A DNA stretch of 64,000 nucleotides from CAZHCA01 sp964530825 (GCA_964530825.1 CAZHCA010000001.1:351463-415462); one strand, 5' to 3'. Numbered from the stretch's first letter, positions 26,216 through 35,956 are shown. A program made the numbers and translations. Notes: generated by a model from the letters alone, not told the origin.

Positions 26216-26812
26216 TCACTCCCTCAAGTACAACTTCGCATACCGGGCGATGTATTTCCCCAGAATATCAAACTCCAGGTTAACGGAATCGCCCTTGCGC
26301 AATTGCTTAAAATTGGTATGCTCGTACGTGTAGGGAATAATGGCTACCGAGAAGCGGTCATCGACCGGCTCGACGACGGTGAGGCTAACGCCATTGATAC
26401 AAATCGAGCCCTTGTCGACCAATAGGTGTTCTTCGGTGGGTTGGTAATGAAAATGAAAATACCAGCTGCCGTCGATTGCCTGTACCTCGTTGCAAGTACC
26501 GGTCGCATCAACATGGCCTTGAACGATGTGGCCGTCCAGCCGGCCGCCACTAATCATAGCGCGCTCCAGATTGAGCTCGCTGCCCACCTGTAACTGGCCT
26601 AGGTTACTGCGATCGAGCGTTTCCTGCACAGCGGTCACCGTATGGCTTTTGTCGTCGCAGGCCACGACTGTCAGACAAACGCCATTGTGCGCCAGGCTTT
26701 GATCCACTTTTAAGGCCTGCGAAATAGAGGATTCCATCGTGATATGTAGATTGGAGCCATCTGGCTCTAATGCGCGTACGGTCCCTACCGTTTCAATTAT
26801 TCCCGTAAACAT
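26216..26812 (-). CDS. ribE: riboflavin synthase (alpha chain)
   Basis: 198 residues; dismutates two 6,7-dimethyl-8-ribityllumazine molecules to riboflavin in the cytoplasm. It starts with the canonical MFTGIIETVG and has two homologous lumazine-binding barrels: the first with SLAHNGVCLTVV and the second with GSICINGVSLTVV. GHIVQGHVDATG and the trimerising C-terminal helix follow the family pattern. Convergent with the decayed rpoC copy and 89 bp downstream of the T9SS cargo gene on the same strand. No FMN riboswitch was seen. Confidence 0.97.
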   Translation of the reverse strand: MFTGIIETVGTVRALEPDGSNLHITMESSISQALKVDQSLAHNGVCLTVVACDDKSHTVTAVQETLDRSNLGQLQVGSELNLERAMISGGRLDGHIVQGHVDATGTCNEVQAIDGSWYFHFHYQPTEEHLLVDKGSICINGVSLTVVEPVDDRFSVAIIPYTYEHTNFKQLRKGDSVNLEFDILGKYIARYAKLYLRE

Positions 26813-26901
26813 GGTTGCTTCCGATTTTTCCTAGGAGAACCATCAAAAATAAGGAATGGTTGTGGCCATATCACAGTAGCAACAACCGGTTGACTTATCT
26901 G

Positions 26902-29742
26902 CTACTGGCCACCCCGGATCAGTTCGATATAGCCACGCAAAAGCTCCGGCTGCTGCTCAATGCCGGTCACACGTTGCTCGAACACGCGGCATTGATAAAA
27001 GTACGTACCCTGCGCCAGATCCTCGCCCTGCAAGTTTGTACCATCCCAGTTGAGGTTAGGATCTTCGGTTTCAAATACCAACTGTCCCCAACGGTTATAG
27101 ACTTTAAACTCCACGCTTTCAATAAAGCAGAAGGGGAAGGGGGTAAACAAATCATTCTGGTTGTCGCCATTGGGCGTGAAGGCATTGGGCAGTTCGTAGT
27201 TCGGACAATTATCCACGCAAAATTCGTTACTGAACTCACTTTCATTGTTCAGGTTATCGAAAGCCGTAACGTGATAACAACCTGCAAGTCCAAACTCGGG
27301 CTGGTGATCGTAGGTCGTGGTGCGCGGATCGTCGATGCTGGCGATCAGGCGGAACTCGGCCCCTTCAAAAGGTGCGAAGTAGACATTGTAACCGGCCACA
27401 TCATCGCTGTCTTCGCACCGGTCGGCAGGGTTGTCCCAGGTCAGTGTGTTGACCAGTTGTGAGGCATCGGTGCAGGTAATGTTCTCACTGCATATATTAT
27501 CGACGAACAGTTCGGGCGGACAGGGTGGTACGTCGTCGATGGGTACCGTACAGACGATTTGCGAACGATTCGACAATGGGTCTTTAATCCCTTCAATGCC
27601 ATAAGAGCCTACCGCTTCTATCCGGTAACAATATTCCTGTCCGTTCACCAGCCCCTCATCACGATAGCTGGGATCTTCCGTTACGGTAAGCGTATCAAAG
27701 CCGCCGGTGTCATTTTCGCGCAGTACCCTGTAGGAGAAATTGTCCCAGGGCACCGTCTCGGTCCAGGATAAAACGACGGCCTCATCGGTCGGTGCCGCAT
27801 TCAGAAAGACACTCGAGGCCGGGTTAGTGGCACCCAGCGGCTCGGGCCGGCCGGAGGTCAGGAAATTGATCACATAACTATAGGATTGGTCCTGTGTATT
27901 CAGCCCGGTGTCCAGGAAAGTAGTATCATTAGCCCCCTGGAAGGTAGGGCTTTCAAAAGATATTCCGGTCGGTTGAAAGTCGTCGGGGATCGTCGTCTGC
28001 CCGGGCGCACGTAGGATTTCGTATAGGTAAGGGCCGGGGTTACGTATGGTATCCAGGTCCTCAGCGATAGGTTTCGACCACGAAACTTGGATCGCCCCCC
28101 CGGCAGGGTCGGTCTGTTCCACATCGACATTCGTTACGATGGGTACGTCGCGGCCCAGCTGAATACAGGCTTCGGCAGAGGGTAGGCTCTCTACCCGGTT
28201 ATAGGTAAACATACCGCCCGGGGTTGTCAGCGCAAAAACGGCCAGAATGCGGTAGCAGTAAGTTCGACCGCTTTCGACATTGGGGTCGTCGAAAACGTAG
28301 CGGCCGTCTTCTAATTCCTGTACTAGGCCGGGCGAAATCTGCTGATAGCCCCTGCCTGCTAGGCCGGGCAAACAGGTATCGATCGGGAAGGAATTGCTGT
28401 TTTCCCTGCGCCAAACTGTGAAACCCTGAAAGTACTCATTGGCAGCATCCTCGCATTCGTAGGGTGCTGCCCAGGATACCGTTACCATGTCTTCTTCTGC
28501 CACGGCATCTACTTCTTTGGGCGGCGGCCCGACCACCTTGATGCGCACGGTCTTAAGGGTCGCCAGCCCAGAAGTAGGACCCAAAAAGTCATCGACCGCC
28601 CTGAACACAACAGAATAAAACTGATCGAATATATGCTCGCAGGTGGTTAGCCAATTGAACCGCTTAACCACCGGATCGTCCTGGAATTCAAGGGTTTCCG
28701 GTACAAAGGTAGCCGGACTGAAATCTACTTCAAAGGGACCGCCCAGTGCAGTCAGCCGCACCTTTTGTCCTACCTCTTCAATGGGCGCGGTGGCGCGCAC
28801 ATTGAAGGCGATCTCCTCGCCAGCCACGACGCATATTTCGTCAAAGGGCGTCTCTACGACCGGCGGCAGGTTTTGGCAGTCTTCCACCAGAATTTGCATA
28901 TCCCGGGTAAGCGTATCGATGGGAATGCCGTCGCGGTATTCTACAATGATGATGCTGATGTTGTATTCCCCGGCCCGCTGGGGGGCATCCCACAGTATGT
29001 CACCCGTTACCTCGTTAATAGACAGCTGATTATCAGGGCCGGGTGAGATCATATCCGGAAACTGGTAATTGGGTACTTCGAGTCCGACATCCTGCAGGGG
29101 AATGGTAAAATGATAAGACAAAGAGTCACCGTCGACGTCGTAAGCGTTCGGATTATGCTGGAAGGGTTGGCCAACACAACCAATATCCACCGGCGGCTGC
29201 AGCAAAACTGGTGTATTGTTACAACCCTGGAACTGCGGATTGGGAAAAGTAAAAACCGTACGAATATGAAATTTGACCTGCTCCGAGTTGGGGAAGTTGA
29301 CGTTCAGGATGCCGCCATTCCGGTTGGGGTCGGTCATCGAAATGATATACGTTCCCCGGGCCGGATAGGTATGTGTGGCAATGTAGACGTTGCGCTTGAT
29401 GTCATTTTCCAGGATATCACCCTGGGGCGGATTCCCCGGTCCATTGGCGCGCACCACGCGCGTCGAGGTACCGTCGCCCCATACCAGGGTAAGCGAATCG
29501 CGATCGGCCTGCGTACTACTAGCTTTAGTATACGTAACGATAGTAGCGCGCACGGTAAGGCTATTCACGCAGTTTCCCACCTGCTCGATCGATATTTCTC
29601 CGGCACGGTTGTGGGTCGCCCACCCAAGCAGGGGCAGTCCCAGGAAAAACAAAATTACAATAGGGCGAATAGGTCTACTTGAACAGGAAAAAAAAGAGAG
29701 TGCTTGCATAACGCCTCGCTTCAAGATGTTCTTTATGCTCAT
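26902..29742 (-). CDS. T9SS type B-sorted surface protein with fibronectin-like domains
   Basis: 946-residue secreted protein. The N-terminal signal segment (PIVILFFLGLPLLGWA) is followed by THNRAGEISIEQVG, an opening typical of large Bacteroidota gliding-associated proteins. Ig/fibronectin type III-like repeats occupy about residues 280-830 (motifs such as VTVSWAAPYECED, IQVSWSKP, VVLSWTETVPW, GQEYCYRIEAVG). The C-terminus (from about 850) is the gliding-motility/CHU_C domain: NAFTPNGDNQNDLFTPF, VYNRWGQLVFET, NWDGTNLQG and GTYFYQC. That domain directs export by the type IX system and, in type B cargo, interaction with PorP/SprF partners; no partner gene is adjacent. Role, probably adhesion or matrix, is inferred. 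Confidence 0.88.
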   Translation of the reverse strand: MSIKNILKRGVMQALSFFSCSSRPIRPIVILFFLGLPLLGWATHNRAGEISIEQVGNCVNSLTVRATIVTYTKASSTQADRDSLTLVWGDGTSTRVVRANGPGNPPQGDILENDIKRNVYIATHTYPARGTYIISMTDPNRNGGILNVNFPNSEQVKFHIRTVFTFPNPQFQGCNNTPVLLQPPVDIGCVGQPFQHNPNAYDVDGDSLSYHFTIPLQDVGLEVPNYQFPDMISPGPDNQLSINEVTGDILWDAPQRAGEYNISIIIVEYRDGIPIDTLTRDMQILVEDCQNLPPVVETPFDEICVVAGEEIAFNVRATAPIEEVGQKVRLTALGGPFEVDFSPATFVPETLEFQDDPVVKRFNWLTTCEHIFDQFYSVVFRAVDDFLGPTSGLATLKTVRIKVVGPPPKEVDAVAEEDMVTVSWAAPYECEDAANEYFQGFTVWRRENSNSFPIDTCLPGLAGRGYQQISPGLVQELEDGRYVFDDPNVESGRTYCYRILAVFALTTPGGMFTYNRVESLPSAEACIQLGRDVPIVTNVDVEQTDPAGGAIQVSWSKPIAEDLDTIRNPGPYLYEILRAPGQTTIPDDFQPTGISFESPTFQGANDTTFLDTGLNTQDQSYSYVINFLTSGRPEPLGATNPASSVFLNAAPTDEAVVLSWTETVPWDNFSYRVLRENDTGGFDTLTVTEDPSYRDEGLVNGQEYCYRIEAVGSYGIEGIKDPLSNRSQIVCTVPIDDVPPCPPELFVDNICSENITCTDASQLVNTLTWDNPADRCEDSDDVAGYNVYFAPFEGAEFRLIASIDDPRTTTYDHQPEFGLAGCYHVTAFDNLNNESEFSNEFCVDNCPNYELPNAFTPNGDNQNDLFTPFPFCFIESVEFKVYNRWGQLVFETEDPNLNWDGTNLQGEDLAQGTYFYQCRVFEQRVTGIEQQPELLRGYIELIRGGQ

Positions 29743-29866
29743 AGAAGATGATAACCGATTAAATGGTTCGGTAAAAAACTTAGTATTGGTAAATTAAGAA
29801 AAGATCGACAAACGTGTTGTACACTGGCGTACAATGCAGGAAATAAAAGGATCGGATACGCGGCTT

Positions 29867-30754
29867 TTACGCTGTTTTGATGCGTGCCAGACAGTGGAGC
29901 ATGCTCGCCTGCCAATAAGGAATATCCAGGCCGAACCGGCCCCGGATTTTTTCCGTATTCAACACGCTGTAAAACGGCCGGCTGGCAGGGGTTGGGTAGT
30001 CACTGCTCGGTATGGGCGTTACCAGGCATTCGATACCGGCCGTTTCAAAAATAGCTACTGCAAAATCGTACCAGCTGGCTACCCCTGCATTGGCATAATT
30101 GTAGATGCCGGCAACTGCTTCGATAGGCGGGGGAGCTTCACTTATTTGGTCTACAATATGTAGTAGCGCCTGTGCAATATCGCGCGCGTAGGTGGGCGCA
30201 CCAATTTGATCGCACACTACCCGGAGCTCCTTGCGTTCGCCGCCCAGCCGCAGCATGGTCTTCAGGAAGTTATTGCCGAAAGGTGAATATACCCAAGATG
30301 TACGTAAGATAATACTCGCCGGCTGTTCGGCCATGGCTGCCTGCTCGCCTGCTAGTTTGGTGCGTGCATAAACCCCCTGTGGCCGGGTGGGGGCGTCTTC
30401 GCGTAAGGGCTGATTAGCGCTGTTATGATACACGTAATCCGTGGAAAGATGTAGTAGGGGTATATCCCGTTCCCGGCAATGACGAGCAAGACCGGCAACC
30501 GCGTGGTGGTTGACTTGCTCGGCTAATGCCGGCTCGGACTCGGCCTTATCCACTGCCGTGTATGCGGCAGCATTGATGCAGTAGTCAAATGTCTGCCGCT
30601 CCAATACGGTCCTAATCGCTGCAGGCTCGGTGATGTCGAGTTGCTCGCGCGTAAACCCTTGGATGTGGAAGTTGGAATAGGCCGGCGATAGGTCGAGTAT
30701 CTCCCGGCCCACTTGTCCGCCTGCGCCAGTAAGCAAAATGGTTTTTCGATCCAT
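29867..30754 (-). CDS. rfbD: dTDP-4-dehydrorhamnose reductase
   Basis: 295 residues; NAD(P)H-dependent last step of dTDP-L-rhamnose synthesis. Short-chain dehydrogenase features: GAGGQVGREI nucleotide-binding loop at the N-terminus, INAAAYTAVDKAE, LSTDYVYHN and the catalytic YARTKLAGE (Y-x3-K). The start overlaps the rfbC stop by one base (TGATG), so the two are co-translated. rfbA and rfbB are not in this window. Confidence 0.95.
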   Translation of the reverse strand: MDRKTILLTGAGGQVGREILDLSPAYSNFHIQGFTREQLDITEPAAIRTVLERQTFDYCINAAAYTAVDKAESEPALAEQVNHHAVAGLARHCRERDIPLLHLSTDYVYHNSANQPLREDAPTRPQGVYARTKLAGEQAAMAEQPASIILRTSWVYSPFGNNFLKTMLRLGGERKELRVVCDQIGAPTYARDIAQALLHIVDQISEAPPPIEAVAGIYNYANAGVASWYDFAVAIFETAGIECLVTPIPSSDYPTPASRPFYSVLNTEKIRGRFGLDIPYWQASMLHCLARIKTA

Positions 30755-31299
30755 CAGCTCTTGCGGTGTTCGCCTAGCCCCGGTAGTTGACGATCTTTTT
30801 CAGACAGGACGAGGTCGGCATCCGGAATCTGCCAATCGATGCCGAGCTTAGAGTCGTTGTAGCGGATACCGCCCTCGTAACCGCGGGCGTAAAAATTATC
30901 GACCTTGTAAAAAAACTCGGCCATTTCGCTAAGTACGACGTAACCGTGTGCAAAGCCGCGGGGTACAAAAAGCTGTTTTTTGTTCTCGGAGCTTAGCCGC
31001 ACGCTGTACCACTCGCCGAAGGTAGGAGAGCGATCTCGCAGGTCGACCGCTACGTCGAGTACCTCGCCCTGTAGTACGCGTACCAACTTGGCTTGGGCGT
31101 GCGGATTCACTTGGTAGTGCAATCCGCGCAGTACGCCGTAGTTCGAGCGCGCTTGGTTGTCTTGCACGAAAGTAAGGTGTAAGCCGGCGCGAGAGAAGGT
31201 GTTGACATTGAAGCTTTCAAAAAAATACCCGCGATCATCGGTGTATACCTCGGGTTCGAAGAGCAGGAGATCGGGAATGGGCGTTTCGGTAAATGGCAT
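30754..31299 (-). CDS. rfbC: dTDP-4-dehydrorhamnose 3,5-epimerase
   Basis: 181 residues; cupin-fold epimerase acting just before RfbD. Motifs are IPDLLLFEPEVYTDDRGYF, FVQDNQARSNYGVLRGLHYQ (catalytic His), RVLQGEVLDVAVDLR, FVPRGFAHGYVVLS and YARGYEGGIRYND (catalytic Tyr region). Coupled to rfbD by a TGATG overlap. It lies 29 bp downstream of der, so the pair may share the era-der transcript. Confidence 0.95.
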   Translation of the reverse strand: MPFTETPIPDLLLFEPEVYTDDRGYFFESFNVNTFSRAGLHLTFVQDNQARSNYGVLRGLHYQVNPHAQAKLVRVLQGEVLDVAVDLRDRSPTFGEWYSVRLSSENKKQLFVPRGFAHGYVVLSEMAEFFYKVDNFYARGYEGGIRYNDSKLGIDWQIPDADLVLSEKDRQLPGLGEHRKS

Positions 31300-31328
31300 A
31301 AATTTCAGACTTCTTACAAACGGGTGCT

Positions 31329-32630
31329 TTATTTTTTTCGGAAAAAAACACCAATGGGAACGCCCGTAAAATTAAAATTTTTGCGTAGTTGATTCTCCAG
31401 GAAGTTACGGTAACTTTCCTTAACATGTTTAGGATAGTTGCAAAAAAAGGCAAACGCCGGGTAGTAGGTAGGGAGTTGGGTGATGTATTTAATCTTAATA
31501 AACTTCCCGCGGTGGGCCGGTGGCGGATATTTCTCAATAGCCTCCAGTAAGACGTCGTTGAGCTTACTGGTCGTAATTCGCCGGGACCGGTTTTCGTAAA
31601 CCTCCAGAGCCACTTCTACTGCTTTAAAGATGCGCTGTTTTTCCAAAGCCGAAATGAAAACCACCGGAATGTCAGTAAATGGAGCGACCTTGCGCCGCAC
31701 TGCTGCCTCGTAATCGCGGGCCGTATTGGTTTCCTTTTCGATGAGATCCCATTTGTTGACGAGGAGCACGATCCCTTTATTGCGGCGCTGGGCCAGCCGG
31801 AAAATACTCATATCCTGGGCTTCGATCCCCAGGGTGGCGTCGATCATGAGCAGGCAGACATCGGCTTCTTCGATGGCCTTAATGGCGCGCATGACCGAGT
31901 AGAATTCCAGATTTTCGTGCACCCGGGCTTTTTTGCGGATGCCGGCTGTATCAACCAGGATAAACTCCTTACCGAACTTGGTATATGTCGAGTGTATGGA
32001 GTCGCGCGTCGTACCTGCTACATCAGTGACGATGTTGCGGTCCTGACCCAGCAGCGCGTTGGTCAGGGAGGATTTACCGACATTGGGTTGGCCAACGATC
32101 GCAAATTTGGGCAAATCGGTTGCTACCAGCTCTTCCTCTTTAATGCGTTCGGCTACGGCGTCGAGCAATTCTCCAGTACCGCTTCCCGTGAGCGAAGAGA
32201 TGAAATACGTTTCTTCAAATCCCAGGCTCCAGAATTCGTTGGCCTCCAAAAAGCGCTGGTGGTTATCGGCTTTGTTAACGACGAGGATGACTTCCTTGTC
32301 GCCGCGCCGCAGCATGTCGGCTACCTGCTCGTCGAGGTCGGTGATGCCGGTGGTTACGTCGACCAAAAAAATAATGAGGTCGGCTTCCTCGATGGCAATT
32401 TGTACCTGCGAGCGGATGGCCGCCTCAAATACATCTTCCGAGTGAAGTACAAAGCCTCCGGTATCGACAACCGTAAAGGTTTTTCCATTCCAAAAGCAAG
32501 AGCCGTATTGCCGGTCGCGGGTCACGCCGCTGATGTTGTCGATGATGGCTTGGCGGCCACCGATCAAACGGTTGTACAGTGTTGACTTACCTACGTTGGG
32601 TCGGCCGACAATGGCCACAATATTTCCCAT
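31329..32630 (-). CDS. der: ribosome biogenesis GTPase Der (EngA)
   Basis: 433 residues with two tandem G domains and a C-terminal KH-like domain; needed for 50S assembly. The first P-loop is GRPNVGKST (residues 9-17) and the second GQPNVGKSS (about 180), with DTGG/DTAG and NKAD/NKWD specificity motifs. The C-terminus is KFIKIKYITQLPTYYPAFAFF then RNFLENQLRKNFNFTGVPI. 57 bp downstream of era. Confidence 0.97.
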   Translation of the reverse strand: MGNIVAIVGRPNVGKSTLYNRLIGGRQAIIDNISGVTRDRQYGSCFWNGKTFTVVDTGGFVLHSEDVFEAAIRSQVQIAIEEADLIIFLVDVTTGITDLDEQVADMLRRGDKEVILVVNKADNHQRFLEANEFWSLGFEETYFISSLTGSGTGELLDAVAERIKEEELVATDLPKFAIVGQPNVGKSSLTNALLGQDRNIVTDVAGTTRDSIHSTYTKFGKEFILVDTAGIRKKARVHENLEFYSVMRAIKAIEEADVCLLMIDATLGIEAQDMSIFRLAQRRNKGIVLLVNKWDLIEKETNTARDYEAAVRRKVAPFTDIPVVFISALEKQRIFKAVEVALEVYENRSRRITTSKLNDVLLEAIEKYPPPAHRGKFIKIKYITQLPTYYPAFAFFCNYPKHVKESYRNFLENQLRKNFNFTGVPIGVFFRKK

Positions 32631-32687
32631 TCCACGAATTGGGTTTGCATGAACGATAAAGATAGGATCAATTCCGGAAAAACGCAG

Positions 32688-33605
32688 TTATCCTTTGTAC
32701 CCAAGGTGTTTGAGCATGCGATCATCGTCGCGCCAGTTTTCTTTGACCTTGACGTGTAAATCGAGGAAGACTTTTTGTTCCAGCCAAACCTCCAAGGCCT
32801 TGCGCGCCTCCGTGCCGAGTTTCTTAATGGCGGTGCCCTGCTTACCAATCAGGATGGCCTTTTGGGTTTTCCGGCCGACAAAAATATCGGCTTGGATGTT
32901 GACGATTGGCGCCCCCTTAGTGGTGGTTTGCTCCTTAAAGGCGTTCACAATTACTTCGGTATAATAGGGGATTTCCTGGTGGTACTGCTCCAGAATTTTT
33001 TCCCGGATTATTTCGCTGACAAAAAAGCGCTCCGGGCGGTCGGTCAGTTGGTCTTTCGGATAGTAGGCGGGCCCTTCGGGTAAATACTGCCGAATAACTT
33101 CCAACAGGCGTTCGGTGTTGGTACGGTGCAGGGCAGCGATCGGTATGCTTTCGGTAAAAGATAACCTCTCATTCCACTCCTGCAACAGCTGCAGTACCTT
33201 TTCCGATTTTACTAGGTCGATTTTGTTCAAGACGAGAAATAACGGCACCTCCACCCGGCGCAATTTTTCTAAAACCGGATCGGCCTCGTGATAAGTTTCC
33301 CTTGTATCCGTTACAAAAAGCAGCAGATCGGCATCTTCCAGGGACGAGTTCACGAAGCGGTTCATGGCTTCGTGCATTTTGTAGGCCGGATCGCTTATGA
33401 TGCCGGGCGTGTCGGAAAAAACGATCTGAAAGTCAGCTCCGCTGACAATGCCCAGGATGCGGTGGCGGGTGGTCTGCGGTTTATTGGTGATGATGCTCAT
33501 CCGCTCGCCCACCAGGGCATTCATGAGGGTTGACTTTCCTACATTGGGCCGGCCGACGATATTCACGAAGCCCGAGCGGTGGTTGGGATGGGTTAATTGC
33601 TCCAT
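32688..33605 (-). CDS. era: GTPase Era
   Basis: 305 residues; binds the 3' end of 16S rRNA and helps 30S maturation. N-terminal G domain (GRPNVGKSTLMNAL, DTPG, NKIDLV) and C-terminal KH domain (VNAFKEQ; ILIGKQGTAIKKLGTEAR; FLDLHVKVKENWR). The family's usual length is about 300. era followed by der is a frequent Bacteroidota order. Confidence 0.97.
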   Translation of the reverse strand: MEQLTHPNHRSGFVNIVGRPNVGKSTLMNALVGERMSIITNKPQTTRHRILGIVSGADFQIVFSDTPGIISDPAYKMHEAMNRFVNSSLEDADLLLFVTDTRETYHEADPVLEKLRRVEVPLFLVLNKIDLVKSEKVLQLLQEWNERLSFTESIPIAALHRTNTERLLEVIRQYLPEGPAYYPKDQLTDRPERFFVSEIIREKILEQYHQEIPYYTEVIVNAFKEQTTTKGAPIVNIQADIFVGRKTQKAILIGKQGTAIKKLGTEARKALEVWLEQKVFLDLHVKVKENWRDDDRMLKHLGYKG

Positions 33606-33686
33606 GGTAGTGGACTATGGCTAAAACAACAAGCTAGCGAAAGTCGGGGAAATTTCAGGATAGGTCGGTTGCAGGTTGCTTTGCCC

Positions 33687-34283
33687 TCAGCCTCCGTATC
33701 CATCCGGCAATTCCAGAATCTCGTCAGTAATTACGGCGTCGAGCACTCCGAAGATGTTCTTTGGCTTGTGGGGACGCCAATTAAAATCATTGAAAGCGCC
33801 GCCCAGGTTGACGTAATGATGAATATGTGTATGCTCCATCTCCTCGGAGACATGGTCCAGGCTGTTCAGGATGCAGATCCAGCCGTCGTGTTCTTTGACG
33901 TCATCGTACCATTCTTCGTAATAGCAATTATCGTCACCGTGGAAATTGAGAACATTTTCGCAGATCAGGATGAATTTGTGAACGCCTTCGCCTAGCATGG
34001 GGTCGATTACGTGCCGCTTAAGGAGCATCACGTCGTTGTGCAGGCAGTCGTTCCACTCACCGATCAGCTCGAGGATCGCATAGTGCAAATCGTAGTCGGC
34101 GAAGATAACTTTGGCGTAGAGAGTGGACGAACCGAACTCATCCCACTGGGGGTGGATATAATAGTTATAAACCTTGTTGGTGAACTGAAACTCGCTGTTT
34201 ACCTTCCCGTAGAAGGGCGATCGTGCATCTTTGGCAGCTACGTAGTCATCGCGCCAGCGGTAGTAAGGTTCGATATCATGCAT
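33687..34283 (-). CDS. conserved Bacteroidota protein of unknown function
   Basis: 198 residues, soluble, acidic, aromatic-rich, with no signal peptide. I recognise the pattern (MHDIEPYYRWRDDY at the start; YNYYIHPQWDEFGS; ILELIGEWNDCLHND; FILICENVLNFHGDDNCYYEEW) as a conserved hypothetical family in this phylum, but know no function. It lies upstream of era on the same strand, 81 bp away. No catalytic motif was recognised. Confidence 0.8.
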   Translation of the reverse strand: MHDIEPYYRWRDDYVAAKDARSPFYGKVNSEFQFTNKVYNYYIHPQWDEFGSSTLYAKVIFADYDLHYAILELIGEWNDCLHNDVMLLKRHVIDPMLGEGVHKFILICENVLNFHGDDNCYYEEWYDDVKEHDGWICILNSLDHVSEEMEHTHIHHYVNLGGAFNDFNWRPHKPKNIFGVLDAVITDEILELPDGYGG

Positions 34284-34392
34284 ATCACGGCTATTCTGTG
34301 TTCAAATATACAGTAGGGCGCTACTTTTGCAAAGCGTCGAGCTTGTATATTGAGGTTTTCCTAATCAAAAACGTGTGGCGTCTTTGAAAGTT

Positions 34393-35169
34393 TTAATCGA
34401 CCAGGATAGCAAAGATTGCTCCGATCACGCCTCCGACGATCAAAAACAAGGCAAAGCCAAAGACATTGATCAGGATAGCTTTGATCAAGCTGTGCAGCCA
34501 ACTGATTCCAAAAATTGGCCGGTAGCCGAATGCATAGTACACTACGCCGGCCAGGGTGGTAATTGAGAGCACAGTCCCCAACTCATGAGGGATAAAAACG
34601 GCCAGCATGTAGACCAGCGAGGTGAGCAGGGTGAGGTGCGCGTACAGATAGGTATTGATAACCAGGTGCTCGGCAAAAGTCTGTTTGCGGCGGTAAAACA
34701 ATACGTAGCTGACCAGGGTCATCAGAGGGACCACTAAAATTAAAAACACATTGAAGTACTTCCCTATGAAGTCATTTACTTTTTCTTGTAAAGCTTTGGC
34801 TTCGGGGTCTTCGGTTTCGGGAAAAAACGACCAGGAGGAAAATTCCTGTTCGGTCATTTCCAGAATATCGAAACTCAACAGGATGATGACCGAAATAGTT
34901 ACCCAGATGATCAAGTAGCGAAAAGGGGCCGTGTAGTCGCGGGTTGCTCCGCTCAGGTAACGGTTGAGCATGTACCCCGGCCGCACCGTAAGGTCTTTGG
35001 CCGTCTTCAGTAGGCCGTGCTCCAGGTCAAACATACTCTCAAAAAATTCCCGTAAAAGCGGCTTCATCCGAAAGGGAGCCTCTACCACGGGTTGCCCGCA
35101 GTGGGCGCAATAGGTTCCGTACAATTGCGATCCGCAGTTCTTGCAGTTATTTCCAGGTGTATTTTCCAT
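34393..35169 (-). CDS. DUF3667-type zinc-ribbon membrane protein, copy B
   Basis: 258 residues. The N-terminal zinc ribbon has Cys9, Cys12, Cys21 and Cys24 (CKNCG...YCAHCG), then the amphipathic FEHGLLKT-type segment and about five transmembrane helices from residue 85 on. The layout matches DUF3667 proteins, whose function is unknown. Nine bp downstream of a paralog (copy A), so it is a tandem pair in one operon. Confidence 0.85.
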   Translation of the reverse strand: MENTPGNNCKNCGSQLYGTYCAHCGQPVVEAPFRMKPLLREFFESMFDLEHGLLKTAKDLTVRPGYMLNRYLSGATRDYTAPFRYLIIWVTISVIILLSFDILEMTEQEFSSWSFFPETEDPEAKALQEKVNDFIGKYFNVFLILVVPLMTLVSYVLFYRRKQTFAEHLVINTYLYAHLTLLTSLVYMLAVFIPHELGTVLSITTLAGVVYYAFGYRPIFGISWLHSLIKAILINVFGFALFLIVGGVIGAIFAILVD

Positions 35170-35178
35170 TCCGTAGCG

Positions 35179-35949
35179 CTATTTTGTGAGGGCAAAAATC
35201 AACCCGACAATAAAACCTCCGAAGCCGGCGGTCAGGCCAAAAAGAAAAAAGCCGCCGATAGCAATGACCAGATATTTCAGAAAAGCGATCAGCAAACTGA
35301 CTTTCATGATTCGGCTGGTGGCATAAGTATAATATACGGCTCCAAATAAAAAGCCGATGAGGGGAATATAGGGTATAACGGATGGAAAAATCGCCGCCGG
35401 TATCATAATTGGTAAACCAATTAAGGCGTTTTGCCCAAACAGATAGGCATTCATGACGCCATGTTCGGCATAATTCAATCCTTTTTTCCGGTACATCCAG
35501 TGGGAAACCAAAGCAAAGAAAGGAATCACCAGCAATACCACTAGGTTGAGGTATTTCTTCACCTCTTCCTGTACGGCTGATTGCATGGCGACCGTTTTTT
35601 CGTCTAGATTGCCCCCAAGCGCATTTTGAAACCCTTTCTGCTGACTATCGTAAATGCCGAAAGACAGTTGCAAGAGTACGGAAATAGCCATCATGAAAAC
35701 GAGATAGCGCAATGGCGGATAGTAGGGGCGCGTGCGACCGCCCAAATACCCCAATACCACCTCTTCGGGACCTGAGAATAACTTGCGCAGGGTGAATAAG
35801 AAGCCCCGGTCGACGTTGGTAATTGTTGCATAGAACTGGTGGGCGAGGTAACGCACGGTGATGCGATCTGTGATCAGGCGTTGGCCGCAATTCGCACAGT
35901 AATTGATCGCGACGGGGCGTCCGCAGTTTTTGCAATTCGGGTCTTCCAT
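35179..35949 (-). CDS. DUF3667-type zinc-ribbon membrane protein, copy A
   Basis: 256 residues. Zinc ribbon with Cys6, Cys9, Cys18 and Cys21 (CKNCGRPVAINYCANCG), a cytoplasmic linker (VDRGFLFTLRKLFSGPEEVVLGYL), then about five membrane helices ending in a Gly/Phe-rich helix. I chose the ATG at 35949 (MEDPNCKNCG) so that the ribbon is N-terminal as in copy B; the longer start at 35991 would overlap the divergent gene's start. 43 bp from the divergently transcribed kinase. Confidence 0.85.
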   Translation of the reverse strand: MEDPNCKNCGRPVAINYCANCGQRLITDRITVRYLAHQFYATITNVDRGFLFTLRKLFSGPEEVVLGYLGGRTRPYYPPLRYLVFMMAISVLLQLSFGIYDSQQKGFQNALGGNLDEKTVAMQSAVQEEVKKYLNLVVLLVIPFFALVSHWMYRKKGLNYAEHGVMNAYLFGQNALIGLPIMIPAAIFPSVIPYIPLIGFLFGAVYYTYATSRIMKVSLLIAFLKYLVIAIGGFFLFGLTAGFGGFIVGLIFALTK

Positions 35950-35956
35950 GGCGTAT

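Noticed and set aside
26815..27462. Long plus-strand frames opposite the T9SS cargo gene
   Set aside because: They are antisense shadows of the strongly supported 946-residue gene; there is no independent coding signal.
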